Assembly (NCBI GenBank): GCA_021030915.1
Contig: JAGEMR010000119.1
Coordinates: forward strand, 27,419 to 91,418
Source of the DNA: Astrothelium macrocarpum
Lineage: Eukaryota > Ascomycota > Dothideomycetes > Trypetheliales > Trypetheliaceae
Reading direction: 5' to 3'
Length of the DNA stretch: 64,000 bases
The stretch's first letter is position 1; every line of letters begins with the position of its first letter. The position numbers were made by a program, and so were the translations under genes. Below are positions 33,802-46,726 of the stretch, one piece after another. The notes below the pieces were generated by a model. The model was not told where the DNA came from. It searched no databases and was given only the letters and a program-made list of their open reading frames with translations.

Positions 33802-35054
33802 TCACTGAGCCGATGAGACTATATGCAAGTTATGTGGGATCTCTGGAACAGTTTGCCCAGTCTCCGCTGCAGGAGAGACCTCCAGAATTTTTCCTTCGCC
33901 ATTGCATTCAACAATTGTTGGACCACCAATTTTCTTCGCAAGCTGGAGAATTTCGTGAAGAAGTCTAATCAACTCCTGTAATTCATTAGTATTTTCATCC
34001 TCAAACCGTTCGAGGGAGCCATCAGAGCCTATTTCACACATTTCGACACTATCAAAGTTCGCATTCGGAATGCTGTCAGACCTATGCGCGAATTAGTTTG
34101 ATCAGACCTATCAGAACGTACTTCCTTGGCTTCTCACCGGTAAACGCCGTACAGGCACTTTGCCCAAAGAGGAGTCTGCGACAACCAAAGGTTTGGAATT
34201 CTCTCTTCTAGAGTTAGAGGCGACCAGGCTTTCTTGTTGCGAGTTGATAGCTCGAGTAGGGCCTGTGAAATAATTTGAGAACCACCACGAATGACACGCA
34301 AGCCTTCGTTTGGAATCTCTGTTGTCGTTCGTGCATCCGTTGTAATGGAATCTACGACGTCTCTTTTCAGCACATCATTTGCGCTTTTATCAGCCTCCTT
34401 ATTGTGAATGTCTTCTTCAGGCAAGGTTGTGAGACGGGTCTCGTCATACCCATCCACAGCATGCCTCATAAGAATCTTCAACCCTCCAAAATTATATTGA
34501 ATGATCCTGTAATGGCCTCGGCTAGCAGCTGCTACACCGGGCTTGTACTTTAGGGCGGCCCCTTCAAATTGGCGCCGGAAATGGAGTTTTTTCTTAGAAG
34601 CCTTGCGCTGAGCTAGTCCTTCCATGCGGAAAAAAACCGTGGTGTCATTGATAATTCGAACACCGAAGCAGAATGGCTCTCTCGCCTTGCTACCGAGAAG
34701 ACCAGGACTGCTTTTTCCACTTGTAACATAGCCAAGTAGCAGAAAGATTGGGTATCGGTCAGTAATGATGTCCATGGAACCAAAGTCATAATCCGGACGA
34801 AGCGTCAGGACCGACTGAACAAGGGGTTCCATGGGAGATCCCGACGATCGGGCATGGTTATTGTCAAGATATTCGGGTTCTTTGTCGTCAGGAGGAACGT
34901 GGATCCCTTCAGGTGGGACTGACCATTTGGCAGGTATACCTGGAACTAAGATCGTGGGTTGAGATGCGCTGAGCCAGTTGTAGGAAGCAACATGTTCTAC
35001 TTTTGTAATACTGGGCTTTGGAGTAGGAAATGGGGAATCGTGAGTTGGCTCCAT
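33802..35054 (-). CDS. Uncharacterised fungal protein (family often labelled GGPP synthetase)
   Basis: Two exons (34138-35054, 33802-34081) give 398 aa, starting at the ATG at 35054; upstream in-frame codons reach 35144 but look like leader. The order VEHVASYNWLSASQPTILVP, GIPAKWSVPP, SPMEPLVQSVLTLRPDYDFG, a central strand-rich part with YRIIQYNFGGLKILMRHAVD, and LWLSQTPLWAKCLYGVY corresponds to a widespread filamentous-fungal family frequently mislabelled geranylgeranyl pyrophosphate synthetase. It has no DDxxD prenyltransferase motifs, so that label is not supported. The tail has the helical NELQELIRLLHEILQLAKK seen in the family. No signal peptide. Function unknown; the gene appears intact. 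Confidence 0.75.
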
Positions 35055-36406
35055 AGTGTCAACGAGATAAAGAAGTGACACGAAGCGTAGGAAGAGAGAA
35101 GAGCGGAGACGGATAACGAATGCAAGGAGATCCAGCAGCCTCATGCAGGCAACCGAAAAATTGTCAGCTCAATGTGACGGCTGACTATGTGATTAACGTG
35201 AAACTGGTTTTCTATTCACATCTTGCGGCATAAGACAACGTGTGTATGTTTATTCTAAAAGACGTTATACTAACCGTGCAGAAATTTGAGAGAGATACAA
35301 GATTTTCAAAGTACGAAGCATAATCTGTGCGAATGATGAGGGAAAGCTCACCAGAAGTCCGAACTAATACACGTCGTGGTACACCCTATCTGAAAGGATT
35401 TCGAATGCCACTAATTCTAACTTTTGATATCATCAATCCTCCGGGGGATAAGGATGTATAGATTCTACATAGACACCAATACCGGCCTGTTCTTCTTCCA
35501 ATGCAATATGATTGCTTACATTCTCCTTCTATGTCCATGAACCACAATTCACCAAATGATACCTCCACGAATTTCCAGAAATGGTCTCCTGAGCCCTTCG
35601 CAACGACTGTTCCAGTCGCACAAGATGAACGCAACTCTGGCTGCATCAAGTTGATTATAATGTGGGATCACATCAAGAATCGGAAATGTGCATCAAAGTG
35701 GGGCTTAGTCCAACAGGAGGGTGATGAAAGAGTTTGGACCTGGCATTCGACTGCATGTGTCGAATTTGTAGATGACAACAGGCCGCTGGCACGCGTGTAT
35801 CGAGTTGTAAGCGGTAGAGCCGATAGATGCACACGATTCTAAGCAGGTTGAGACATTAGAATGAGTATTGACGCTAAATGGATTATTGCCTTTGCCGAAA
35901 TAGCCCTAGTAACAAGGACGGCCTTGTCAGATCAGTGAACGACATCGGCCAGACTATCCAGTGCGCATCTATCCGTTTCTTCCTGGATCAAATCGAAAAA
36001 CAGCTTTGATATCAATAATATCAAGGTTGTCGATTTCAGTGATGAATAGGGAGCTTGGTCACTTCAACTATCAACAGCGGCAAGTCGCATAGCCAAGAAA
36101 ATCCGAGCATTAGATACGCCGTTATCACAGAAGCGGACAAACTCGTGACCGTCGGTAGGAGTTATGCACAAAGCCATATCTCTATGCTTAGGTAATTCTA
36201 GCGAAGGTAAGGCCACCATATTCAGAGGAGATCATGTCGTTATCAACTTGTTACATCAGGGGACGATAGAAAGGCAGATGCAAAACTTGTGCTTAAATTT
36301 TAGCCTATACAAAATCCCGAGGTTCTGCCGGTTTGTTTACAATTCGACGTCATCCTCAACACGTGGAGTGTGAGATGACATACTGTGATTTCTGACCTTA
36401 TAGTCG
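35055..36406. other. Intergenic, no supported gene
   Basis: 1.35 kb between divergent genes. A 113-codon plus-strand frame (35501-35842) and an overlapping 87-codon minus-strand frame have no recognisable features. I leave both uncalled. Confidence 0.4.
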
Positions 36407-38454
36407 ATGGCAATAGCTAATTCAAATGCGCCTTTCAAAGGTTTGGTTCTCTAAACACACTGTCGGTCTCAATCGCTAAATCGGCTCGATCTCCAGGCAC
36501 AACTCACGCTCTGCCCTCCCCGTCTGGCGCTCATGTCGCATCTCTGACCTCCTCCCAACTTCACATTCGCTCTTCACGCTCTCTCGCACTCGTGCGTAGC
36601 TTTCCACTTCATCAATCACTTCTGTCCACGTGCCGCCCCTCAATGCGTCCTAATCTCCTTATACGATGGTCACAAACCTCGACGCGCATCCTCGTAGCCT
36701 CCCCCACGTCGATATTCGTATACAGTCTTTCGGATTTAAAATGGCGTGCGCATATTTCGAATGGATCAGAAGGCCTGGGCCGTATTTCAAATGCTGAATT
36801 TGGTTCTGGTGATGATGAAGTTCTCATGTGGAACGAATTCGGAGCCAGCTTAATGGTTTGGGATTTGAGAACAGGGAAAAGCATTGAGATCAGAGATCCG
36901 AAGTTTTGCAATGACTCTGATCCGGATACTCGGAATGAAGGGTCAGGATGGGCTTTCAGACCATCGGCACAGGACCTAGATGATGAACAGGACGAAGGGC
37001 AGGAGCACCACAGGATTCTGGCACTACTGAGTCGTATTGGTTCTCGGGATGTTTTGAGTATACATGCGCCGCATACATATCAGATTCTCTCATCTGCAAA
37101 TCTTCCAAGTGTTGATGCTAAAGGACTAAAATGGAGTCCTGATGGAAGATGGCTGGCTATTTGGGAGGCCCCTGTCCAAGGCTTGAAGGTGTGGGTATAT
37201 ACGGCAGATGGCCACCTATTCCGTACATATACAGGAGGCATAGGAAAACAAGCTGAAGACGCTGAGCTTGGGGTAAAAAGCATAGAATGGAGTCCGAATG
37301 GAGAGTGGCTAGCTTTGGGTGAATTTGAAAGGAGAGTAACCTTATTAAATACAAGAACTGTAGGTCTAGTCTTCCTTTCGTCCAGACTGAATAGATCCTA
37401 TAGCGCTAACTTGGTTGCCAAGTTTGCGCCATTGCTCCATTTGGATCATACACCCCACATCAATCTACCGTTGTCCTCGCCTGTATACATCGAAACACCC
37501 CAATCCATAACAAAGCCAGAAAGATCATATGAAAGAGCCCCACAACCTCTCGCTTTACCAACTGCCTCTTCATTCACACCGCTAAATCGCAACGCCACAT
37601 CTAATCCGTCTGCTGATGGATGCCTGCCCTTAGGCATATCTTGTCTTGCGTTTAACTCGGCTGGGACCCTTCTTGCTACTCTTTCATCTGCACACCCTTC
37701 CACGGTTTGGATATGGGATCTCCGTCGCCTCATGCCAAGAACAGTGTTCATCCAATCACAGTCTATTAAACAGATCAGCTGGGCGCCCAATAGATCCAAT
37801 CTTCTGCTGATTCACTGTCGAGCACCAGTGCCCATCATATATCTTTGGGATGCCGAAGGTTTACCAGTCACACCAGTGGAGACCAAACAAGACGAGAACG
37901 CCTCAGTAGAAAAGGATACAGCCACAAGGATGGAAGCACCTCCGCAAATACTTAGTCTTCCGCTCGAAAAGCGCCCTCCTGGTGCAACATCCCGTCTCGA
38001 AGCAGCCTGGCTACCCCGACGATCCGACCAAGTACCTGCATTCGTCTTTGGTGACAGCACTAGCTTTATCGTTGTTCACCCTCGCGGCAGTGATTCTGAT
38101 TGGACATCACCAGATGAAGAAACCATTACTTCAGCGTCTGAGGAGCTTTGGTCTAGCGACAAGATCGGTAACAAACGTGAAGAAGCTAAATCACGCTCTA
38201 GTGATGAGAGTAGTGAAGAGACTCGCCCTCTTACTCCACACGAGGAAGACAGTGAAGATTCACTATACGAAATCTTGACAGGCCGGACGCCAATGCGGGT
38301 CATGCACAAACAAGTGGATGATGGGGATGGAGCGACAATGGCGATTGTGGATATGGTGGATGCGGAGGAGGGCGAGGATAACTTCACAAGGATGGATGAT
38401 ACGTTTACAGGGAAGAAGGGGATGAGCTTTGGGGAAGATAGTGAGATCTTCTGA
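36407..38454 (+). CDS. WD-repeat protein WRAP73 / Wdr8
   Basis: Three exons (36407-36440, 36497-37359, 37423-38454) give 642 aa. Exon 1 encodes only MAIANSNAPFK and joins GTTHALPSPSGAHVASLTSS, the first blade. The second intron (37360-37422, gtaggt donor, gctaac branch) is 63 nt without stops, so it can also be read through. WD-like blades include LKWSPDGRWLAIWE, VKSIEWSPNGEWLALGEF, LLATLSSAHPSTVWIWDLR and ISWAPNRSNLLLIHC. The run FAPLLHLDHTPHINLP after intron 2 is typical of the family. The C terminus is acidic and Ser-rich. Fission-yeast Wdr8 acts with Msd1 at spindle pole bodies to anchor microtubule minus ends. The gene converges on TAF4. Confidence 0.88.
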
Positions 38455-38799
38455 CCGAAACATCTCCTTTCTCATACTAAGGAGTCTGGAGAAAAGGGGC
38501 CAGAGTTCTAGCGGCGAATGGTGTAAAACAAGTTGCATGGGGAAGACATACGCATAGGGGCGCATAGAGTCAACAGTGATATCAGAACTTCAGATCATCT
38601 TCAATCGCATTCGCATATCTCACTATCCCTTATCCCAGGATCAAGTTCGCAAATAACGCCATCGCTGAAGTGAAAACCGCGTGATGAACGCACGGAACAT
38701 CGTCCAATTCCCCTCGCACTTAGTTCCGCGTCGCGCCAATCAGAGCGCCAACGATATCGATGACACGACTTCAGAAAAAGACCGAAAAAATCCCCTACA

Positions 38800-38801
<2 letters not shown>

Positions 38802-38866
<65 letters not shown>
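38802..38866. repeat. (CA)n-(CT)n compound microsatellite
   Basis: A CA-type tract (38802-38838) runs directly into a CT-type tract (to 38866), ten bases before the TAF4 stop codon and between the convergent WRAP73 and TAF4 genes. It is a likely polymorphic marker and may lie in the TAF4 3' UTR. Confidence 0.95.
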
Positions 38867-38870
<4 letters not shown>

Positions 38871-38875
38871 CTCAT

Positions 38876-40809
38876 TCAAGCATGCCGCTCCGCGCCACCC
38901 ATCTCCCTCGAATTCATCCTCGCCAGCGCCCCCACCAACGCCTTGCGCTCCCGCCCATCTCTGCTCAACGCAGCAACCCAGTCACGAATCTGGATGCCGG
39001 CACCCCTCTCCCCATCCTCCCTCCACTCACCCCACCGCTTCTCCCTGCCTCCCACACCATCGCCCTGCATCCCCGCCGCGCCACCCTTCGCACCACCCAC
39101 ACCATTCACCGCAGGCCCCTTGGGCGTCGACGTCCCGGACCCGGCCGCGCTACCGCCTCCTCCACCCAACCCACCGCCACCACCGCCCCCGCCGCCGGTC
39201 ATCCACGAGTAGCGCGACAGCGTCTTGCCGAAGGCGTTGCGCGCCGCCTCGTTGGCGTTCTTGTGCATCACCTCCTCGTTGAGATCGGCCTTCTTGGCCT
39301 TCTCGCGCTCCTTCTTGGTCAGCTTGACGGCGCCCTGCAGCTCGGGCGCCACGGTGCCCGGCGCGGGTGTCGGCGTGCCCGTCGCCGAGTTCGTGGCGGT
39401 GGTGCTGCTGGCGCCGTTGGTGATGGTCGCGCTGCCGCCGGGCGTGGAGGCGGAGGCCGTTGCTCCATCCGGAGCGGATTGGCCGGTGCGGGATTTGCGC
39501 GCTTTGAGGCGCGCCTTTTCGATGTCGCGCTCCGTGGTGGCGAGCGTGCGGAGGTGTGCGGGGAGTGCGGAGGTGAAGGATTTGGTGGGGAGGCGGTCGG
39601 AGAGCTTGCCTGGTGGGAGATGTTAGTACGGAGGGTGTGATGGGGGAAAGATACTTGATTGCGGAACGTACGTTTGAGCGGATTGGTGGGGCTGACTGCA
39701 GAGATTGGTGCTTGGTCCCATGGGGTGTTTGTGATTGAGTCGGAGACCGCTGTAGTTGGTTTTTCGCCATCGCCAAGGGCTAGATCGGACCATTCGGGTG
39801 GTACCACTCCATCTGCTCCGGCTCGTCTTCCTCGTGAGTATCCGTATGCATCTTCTAACACACTACGAATGCGCTCATTTGTGGCGAGTGATACAAGAGC
39901 CAACATATCGGCTATGTTCGCGTTTGGTTGCAGTAGCGCGTGCGCTTTTGCGCTCACAATTCCTGTGCCGTTCTGGCCCCCCATGACCGTGGTTTTGGGG
40001 CTATAAGGAGACGCCGCAGAAGGTTGAGTTTTGACTGGGTCAAAAAGACCGTTCAAATCTAATAGGACACCATTTTCGTAAGCTTTTTGATGGATCTTGT
40101 GTCGCACCACGTTCAGTAAGAGAAACGAGCTGTTTAGATGGTCTTGTGTTTTTTCGGCATGTATGCGCGCTGCAGTTTCGTGTTTCCTCTTCAATTCCCT
40201 TTCGATGACCTCTTGCGACTGAGGTAGCTGACTCGATGGTCCACTGCCCTGTAGTGCAGCATGTCCGTTCAAGCTCTGGGATAATTGCGAAAAGCTTGTA
40301 TTTGGAGATATTGTTGCCGAGGATGTTGATCCAAATGATTCATTCTGATAACCGAAAGTTCTGACGTTGCGATAGGTATTTGCAAGATAGTTTTCTTCTG
40401 CTGTGACGTCAACACCGGCAGCATTAATGACGTCTTGGAGCTGGGTAACATCGGTAACTTTATCGGCTTTGACCATTTCTTCTCCGTCGTGTAGCACAGG
40501 TTGGGGAGGAGGGCCCATGGAGCCTTGCCTTGGCCTTCCATCGCCATTTAGTAATTCATGTATGGGCTGTGGTTGATGGAATGGCTGAGGCAAAGGTTTG
40601 GGGGCAGGTGTTGGGAGAGCAAGGCCGCCTCCGCCATAGGTTGGAGATGTGCCACTCATTGGATAAGGGGACTGAGGATTGGGGGAGAGACGTTGTTTCT
40701 TTGCAGGTGGAATGTATATGCCGCCGCCGATGGGAGAGTTTGTCGTTGGGGATGGTGATTGCGAATTCTGATAGGGAGAGTAGGGTCGTGGAGGTCCTTG
40801 GTAAGCCAT
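38876..40809 (-). CDS. TFIID subunit TAF4
   Basis: Two exons (39672-40809, 38876-39609) give 623 aa. The N terminus is Pro/Ser/Gln-rich (MAYQGPPRPYSPYQNSQSPS), followed by a VTDVTQLQDVINAAGVDVTA segment in the position of the TAF4 histone-fold helix region, then EVIERELKRKHETAARIHAE and the conserved DHLNSSFLLLNVVRHKIHQK. After the splice come KLSDRLPTKSFTSALPAHLR, a basic helix ADLNEEVMHKNANEAARNAF with GKTLSRYSWMTGG, a run of ten or more Gly, and the C-terminal IQIRDWVAALSRDGR. TAF4 is the core scaffold of TFIID, pairing with TAF12. The poly-Gly and Ala/Thr-rich linkers give the GC-rich 39.0-39.5 kb stretch. Confidence 0.85.
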
Positions 40810-42225
40810 TTTGATTGAGGGCGCTTGCTGAATGTCCAAAGGCGAACCCCGCTCTTTTTATGCTTCTCACTTCTTCTTAATCACAATAAGCTCGGACAAG
40901 CACGCGACCGGGCGCGGCGAGCCGATAACAGTGCGAGCTACCTCATATGAGTTCGCTTTCAGGTTGTAAAACAGGGATTTCGTGGTGAGGCAATTCGGAT
41001 GCTTCAATGTGCTTCACCTCACAGATACAAACTAGAGGAAAGAAGGTATAAATGCGAGAGAGGCGGGGTGGGATGAGTAGGCGCAGTGGTGCTTCACAGG
41101 CAAGTGCAGGTGGTGTGAGAGTGATGTCGGCGATAGAGAGCGTTGCCGCAACCGAGCCCGAATGTCACGTGCCGTCATCACTCAATCTGCGGTCCTCAAT
41201 CTGGCGTCCTCAGTCCGGACACCAATGACTGACAATACTGATAATTCTTTGCATCGTGCAAAACTACCAAAGCTGGTTTCGGCTCTTCACTACCTTAGGT
41301 ACCTCAGGTACTCATGCAATCGGAGAGATAACGTTGGCATATCTTTGAGCTGCTGACGTAGTCTCCGCCGTACAAAAACATTTCGTATCGATCAATCTCA
41401 CCCACTCTTAACAGCGTTATAGCACGCGTCTTCAGACGATTACTTGATGGGCAATCTACAAGCGATCCACATTAGAATCATCCTTGCCACCAAACTTCTT
41501 CCCCGCATTGATTTGCTCTCTGAAAAACTTCGGTAGAGGTGGAATGCTGAGATAATTCATGCCTGGTTCTAAACAGCGGCTAACCATTTTTCACACATTT
41601 TTTAGTTTGTCATATATTCATCTTCACACTAGCTTAGAGACGATCTGGCTAAACTTCTGTCAATCCCTCCTTGAGTACTTATGACGACCTATGTATTAAA
41701 TATGATTATAAATTGGTTATCGTCGAATTGCGACCAAGCCCTGCATGTGTTGCCCATTTTTTGTGGCTAGGGTTTCGATTTATGAAAATTCCACCTAGTA
41801 TACAAGAGTTCGGGAGTTGATTTACCAACTGAGAAAGCGTAATAACCTTTCTTCGCCCTTTCCTTGGTTTTAGTTGAATGATCCACCAGTCGCGCTGCAA
41901 TTTTTATGACGTGACTAAGCTGTGATGGCTCGTGCGTGAGGACCTACGCTCGGCCCTTTCTCTTGCGCTTCCCTACCCAGCTTGCTAGAATGTCAACCTC
42001 GACATCGCAAGATCCCACCTCAGCTCGGTGACTACTAACGTTCCAGACAATTCCCGAACTTTTCAGCCAAGCAGCTCTGGACGCGTCTATATCGAAGAAT
42101 CTTTACACGCTTCGTTTTCTCCAAGGTCAACGGTCACGAGCGGGAAGACTCAAGTAGATTTCATTTGAGCAATATATCGGGCATCGAAATGAGAATAGCA
42201 CGGCGAGAGGATCGATAGAGCAACC
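40810..42225. other. Divergent promoter region between TAF4 and YSH1
   Basis: 1.4 kb with no supported gene. One CACGTG occurs at about 41165. Short frames at 41162-41356 and 41706-41900 are not protein-like. Confidence 0.45.
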
Positions 42226-45200
42226 ATGGCAATGAAAAGAAAGGCCGGTGCACTCGCTTCCGAGAGTGATGAACCTGTAGATCCCTCCGACGAGCTCCAG
42301 TTTCATTGTCTCGGTGGAGGGAACGAAGTGGGCCGATCATGTCACATCATACAATACAAAGGCAAGACTGTCATGGTATGGCTTGTGGTACTCTATGGAA
42401 AGCCAAAAGACTGACGGAACTGCTAGCTCGACGCTGGAATGCATCCGGCACATGAGGGTATCTCGGCTCTGCCCTTCTACGACGACTTCGATCTTAGCAA
42501 TGTGGACGTGCTATTGATCAGCCAGTGAGTTTGACTTTTCCTTTACACATACGATACATACTGTCTGTATAGAAGAGGCAAGGCGAGGGACATATGCATG
42601 GTAGCTGATCAGGCTGTTGGATTTACTTTGATGGCGTCTTTTCTTCCTTCCGTCTGGTATTCAGGCTCTGTACTCTGGTCAGTCACATGTACACAGATAT
42701 CAATGGAAAATGCAATTTATTACCTAGCTCTCAATTTGCCTAGTCCCGATGACTGCCATGTGCGCCTCTGAAACAATCGGGCCAGCGAATGTACATAACC
42801 GTATCCTCGAGCTATCTCTGTTTCTTACCATATTACCACTCCAGAAGGCTAATCCGACATCGACAGTTGCCATCTCGACCATGCTGCTTCTCTTCCTTAT
42901 GTTCTAGCAAAAACAAACTTTCGAGGTCGAGTCTTTATGACACACCCAACAAAGGCAATCTACAAATGGCTTATGCAGGACATGGTTCGCGTACAAAATA
43001 CCCACTCATCATCCGAACAACGCACCCAACTCTTCACCGAAGCCGATCACCTCGCTACATTTCCCATGATCGAAGCAATCGACTACCATACTACTCATAC
43101 CATCTCAAGTATTCGGATCACTCCCTATCCCGCTGGCCACATTCTTGGTGGTGCCATGTTTCTCCTAAACATTTCCGATCTCAATATATTGTTTACTGGG
43201 GATTACAGTCGCGAAGTTGACCGGCATTTGATCCCGGCCGAAGTACCCCGAGGCGTCAAGATTGATGTACTCATAACGGAGAGCACCTATGGTATTGCCA
43301 GCCATGTCCCTCAACAGGAGCGGGAGGCTGCATTGATGAAGAGTATTACAGGCGTGCTGAGCCGAGGGGGACGTGCTTTGCTCCCTGTTTTTGCTCTTGG
43401 GAGAGCACAGGAGTTGTTGCTCATATTGGACGAGTACTGGCAAAAGCATCCCGAGTACCAGAAGATGCCAATCTACTATGCATCGAATCTTGCACGTAAA
43501 TGTATGGTCGTCTATCAGACCTATATTGGAAGCATGAATGATAATATCAAGCGGCTTTTCCGTGAACGAATGGCTGAAGCTGAGGCCAGAGGTGATACTT
43601 CTGGAGCAGCCGGTCCTTGGGATTTTCGCTACATCCGCTCACTCCGAAACCTCGATAGATTTGAAGACATAGGCCCCTGTGTCATGCTTGCATCGCCAGG
43701 TATGATGCAGTCTGGTGTCTCGCGTGAGCTTCTCGAACGGTGGGCTCCTGACCAACGCAATGGTGTGATCATCACCGGATATAGCGTTGAAGGCACAATG
43801 GCAAAGTTGATCGTGCAGGAGCCGGACGAGATACAGGCGATCATGACCGCACCACGAAATCAAGCAAGAGGTCCAACTAAAAAAGAAGGAGAGCAGGTCA
43901 CAGTTCCGCGTCGATGTACGGTACAGGAGTTTCAATTTGCGGCTCATGTGGACGGTGTTGAAAATAAGCAGTTTATTGATGAGATTGCTGCACCAGTCGT
44001 CGTATGTCTTCGTCACTTCACATTGTCTCATCTTTGTCACTGACTCTTCCTTTGAACGATAGATCCTTGTACATGGCGAGAAATCAAACATGATGCGGCT
44101 CAAATCGCGCCTTCTTGCAGACAACGCCAAAAAGGCAACACCTACCAAAGTCTTTTCGCCAGCCAACACTGAAGTTTTGAAAATTCCTTTCCGAAAAGAG
44201 AAAACCGCCAAGGTCGTCGGGAGACTTGCGAATGATATTTCATTACCAATACTTAAGAAGGAAACAACAAACGGAGATCAGCAAGGTCTCGAATCCAGCG
44301 CAAGACAACAAGTTCAGCTTATGAGCGGTGTTTTGGTTCAGAATGACTTTAAGCTCAGTCTTATGGCACCTGAAGACTTACGAGAATACGCCGGCTTGAC
44401 GACCACGACTCTGACTTGCCGGCAGCGTTTGACACTCGGTGCCGCGGGTGTCGATCTAATAAAATGGGCGCTAGAAGGCACCTTTGGCACTGTAAAAGAC
44501 GTCTCAACCAATCTGCAAAAGGAGAAAACCGTGAACGGCGATGTAGAGATGAATGGCAACGGCCACACAAAGGAAGAGGATGCAGACGAAGAAATCGACC
44601 GAAGTGTCACGAGCTTCGAGGTCATGGGCTGCGTAACCGTACACGTGAGGGCAGGGGGAAAGATCGAAGTCGAGTGGGAAGGCAACATGATGAACGACAG
44701 CATCGCCGACGCCGTACTCGGCGTCCTCTTCACCGTAGAAAGCAGTCCCGCCGCAGTCAAACGTAAGCCCACCTTTTCACATTTTCTCCTCAAACCGCCC
44801 GAGCTCTCCCCCTTCGTCCCTTCCTCTCTTAAGCTCCATCACATACCAAATCAGAACCGTCGCTGACATTGTCATTTACAAACAGAATCCTCCCAGCTCC
44901 ACAACCACAACCACAACCACCACGACCCCACCGACTCCCCCACCAACCCACCCACCCGCAACCCGCACGCCGCTCTCCCCCCTCGCGACCGCTTCGCCCG
45001 CTTCTGCATGTTCCTCGAAGCGCAATTCGGCGCCAACATTCAACCCATCGCGCATCCCACCCCCACCACCACCACACACGACGCGGACGCCGACACCGAC
45101 GAGGAGATAGACGAGGTCGCCGAGGCGAAGGAGCTGGCGCGCCTGCATGCGCTGGGCATCCCCGTGCCGGGCGTCGAGATCCGCGTCGATGAGCATGTGG

Positions 45201-45316
45201 CGCGCGTGTGGCTGGAGACGCTGGAGGTGGAGTGCGAGAGTAGGGTGCTTAGGGAGCGGGTACGGAGTGTGGTGGATCGGGCGGTGGAGACTGTTGCGCC
45301 GTTGTGGGTGGGGTGA
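42226..45316 (+). CDS. ysh1: mRNA 3'-end processing endonuclease CPSF73/YSH1
   Basis: Five exons (42226-42375, 42427-42524, 42867-44001, 44063-44762, 44886-45316) give 837 aa. The metallo-beta-lactamase and beta-CASP motifs are present: FHCLGGGNEVGRSC, LDAGMHP, the zinc motif ISHCHLDHAASLPY (HxHxDH kept, with Cys where Phe is usual), PAGHILGGAMFLL, LFTGDYSREVDRHL, LITESTYG, ALLPVFALGRAQELLLIL, CVMLASPGMMQSGVSRELL, QFAAHVDG and LVHGEKSNMMRL. The C-terminal domain contains FEVMGCVTVHVRAGG and CMFLEAQFG with an acidic low-complexity insert. It cleaves pre-mRNA at the poly(A) site within CPF. Intron 2 is 342 nt, several times longer than the others in the window. The start ATG has a good context (caaccATGG). 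Confidence 0.95.
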
Positions 45317-45902
45317 TGGGGACTATGTTTTGTTTCCTGGTGGAGGATAAAGGGTGAGAAGAAGGGTTGGTGGCGAGGGTAGTAATCGCTGTGCGGAGCG
45401 TGGAGGGTTGAGCGGGGGATGGTAGCTGCTTGTTTTCTGTGGGTGTTTTAACAGCTTCGTAGTGTTGACGACTGGACTGGTGCGTAGGGTACTAAAATGA
45501 TACTCTACCGTTTAGTGCTGTATGATTAGACACTTCTACATCTCCATTCAATACCTGTTATCCTAATACAGGGTTAGACCTCATGAAGAGATCTAGTTTA
45601 GACATTCATGTAGCGAGCAGTCATCGAACACTCCGATTGCACAATAGTGCAGCCGGAATAGGCTCCACATATTTTTCCAGAGAAATTGTGACGCAATAGA
45701 GAAATGGGTATTTTGGCTACCTGTGAGACCGTCTCACCGTAGTATCATATGTACATAATTATCGTTGTCACATAGCCATATCTTGTAGTACTCGTGATAA
45801 CTTCGGGTTGCCTTTGTACTTTCCGTATCAATTGGCGTGACCTGATCATTGGGTTTCTTATAACGTATAGCTTTGGTGAAGCATGTTCATCGAGTGGACC
45901 TT
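45317..45902. other. Convergent intergenic region
   Basis: 585 bp between the convergent YSH1 and SRPBCC genes. No gene seen. Confidence 0.45.
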
Positions 45903-46512
45903 TTATTTACTGGCAGCTTTGGCCAAGTCGGCAAGAGCTTCGCGACGTTTGTATTTACCGTCTTGAATGACGCCTACATGATTGAGGATAGGTCAGCTTG
46001 ATCAATTCTAGCGCGCACTGTCTGCTACAGTCAAAGAGCAAAACGAGACGTACCAGCATCAGCATCACTCGAAAAGTTCCCGCTCCACTGGACGTAAGTA
46101 TGGCCTTCGTGCTTGCCACTCGTCACAGCAAAGCAGCGTACAGTGCTGACAACCGAAGAATAGGTAAGGGCGGGCTGAGAAGTAATGATGGAGTACGTAA
46201 TGTAATGGTCGATGCTCTGTTTGGGTAAGATAGAACTTAGCTGAGATCCATTGACCAATTCAGGTACAAATCGGTTGTGATTGATCGTACCGAATGCTCC
46301 TCTTGCTTCACCTCTAATGCAGTCCCATCGTGAAACTTCCACCGCACAATGTCTGTCTCAGGACTGGCACCTTTAACATATTCTGCGGATTGAATGGCAG
46401 ACCAGAACTTGTCGAATTCTTGGAGCTTGATGAGATGCCAGACTTTGCTCAGTGGCGCCTCAATAACAGCAGATTCGAGTACGGATGTTGAGGTGGGGAT
46501 TGTGGAAGTCAT
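45903..46512 (-). CDS. SRPBCC / Bet v1-like (polyketide cyclase-dehydrase fold) protein
   Basis: Three exons (46291-46512, 46054-46216, 45903-45973) give 151 aa. The pattern VLESAVIEAPLSKVWHLIKL, FWSAIQSAEYVKGA, DIVRWKFHDGTALEVKQEEH, then SIDHYITYSIITSQPALTYS and VVSTVRCFAVTSGKHEGHTY, VQWSGNFSSDADAG and KYKRREALADLAKAA is a widespread small fungal START-like protein with a hydrophobic cavity. It probably binds a lipid or aromatic ligand; no activity is established. The start ATG is at 46512, and the upstream frame runs into the transposon's left inverted repeat 130 bp away, so the insertion sits in its promoter region. Confidence 0.82.
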
Positions 46513-46641
46513 CTTCTGCTGGCTCAGTTGAAGTTTCTTGTTTCGATCCAAGACCAATTGCAACTCAAGGGAAAAATGGAAGCCGAAAGTACTTGGTACC
46601 TGACTTGCCACCACTTTTTGGAGCCGCACAGCCTTGAGCGA

Positions 46642-46726
46642 CAGGCATCTAGGCAAATTAATCGGGACCACACAACCCGCGTTTCCCCATCAACCCCACC
46701 AAATTTACTAGTAAACAGCGGGCGCT
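46642..46726 (+). repeat. Left terminal inverted repeat, 85 bp
   Basis: It is the exact reverse complement of 48034-48118 over all 85 bases as I read them; identity stops abruptly at both inner ends. Confidence 0.93.

Noticed and set aside
34138..35054. Geranylgeranyl pyrophosphate synthase
   Set aside because: The family name is common in databases, but no DDxxD motifs or prenyltransferase fold features are visible.
37364..37422. Alternative 59-nt WRAP73 intron with donor gtctag
   Set aside because: It would break the frame before the conserved HTPHINLP segment; the gtaggt donor at 37360 keeps it.
38681..39640. 319-codon plus-strand frame opposite TAF4
   Set aside because: It runs through the CA/CT microsatellite and is antisense to a conserved TAF4 exon.
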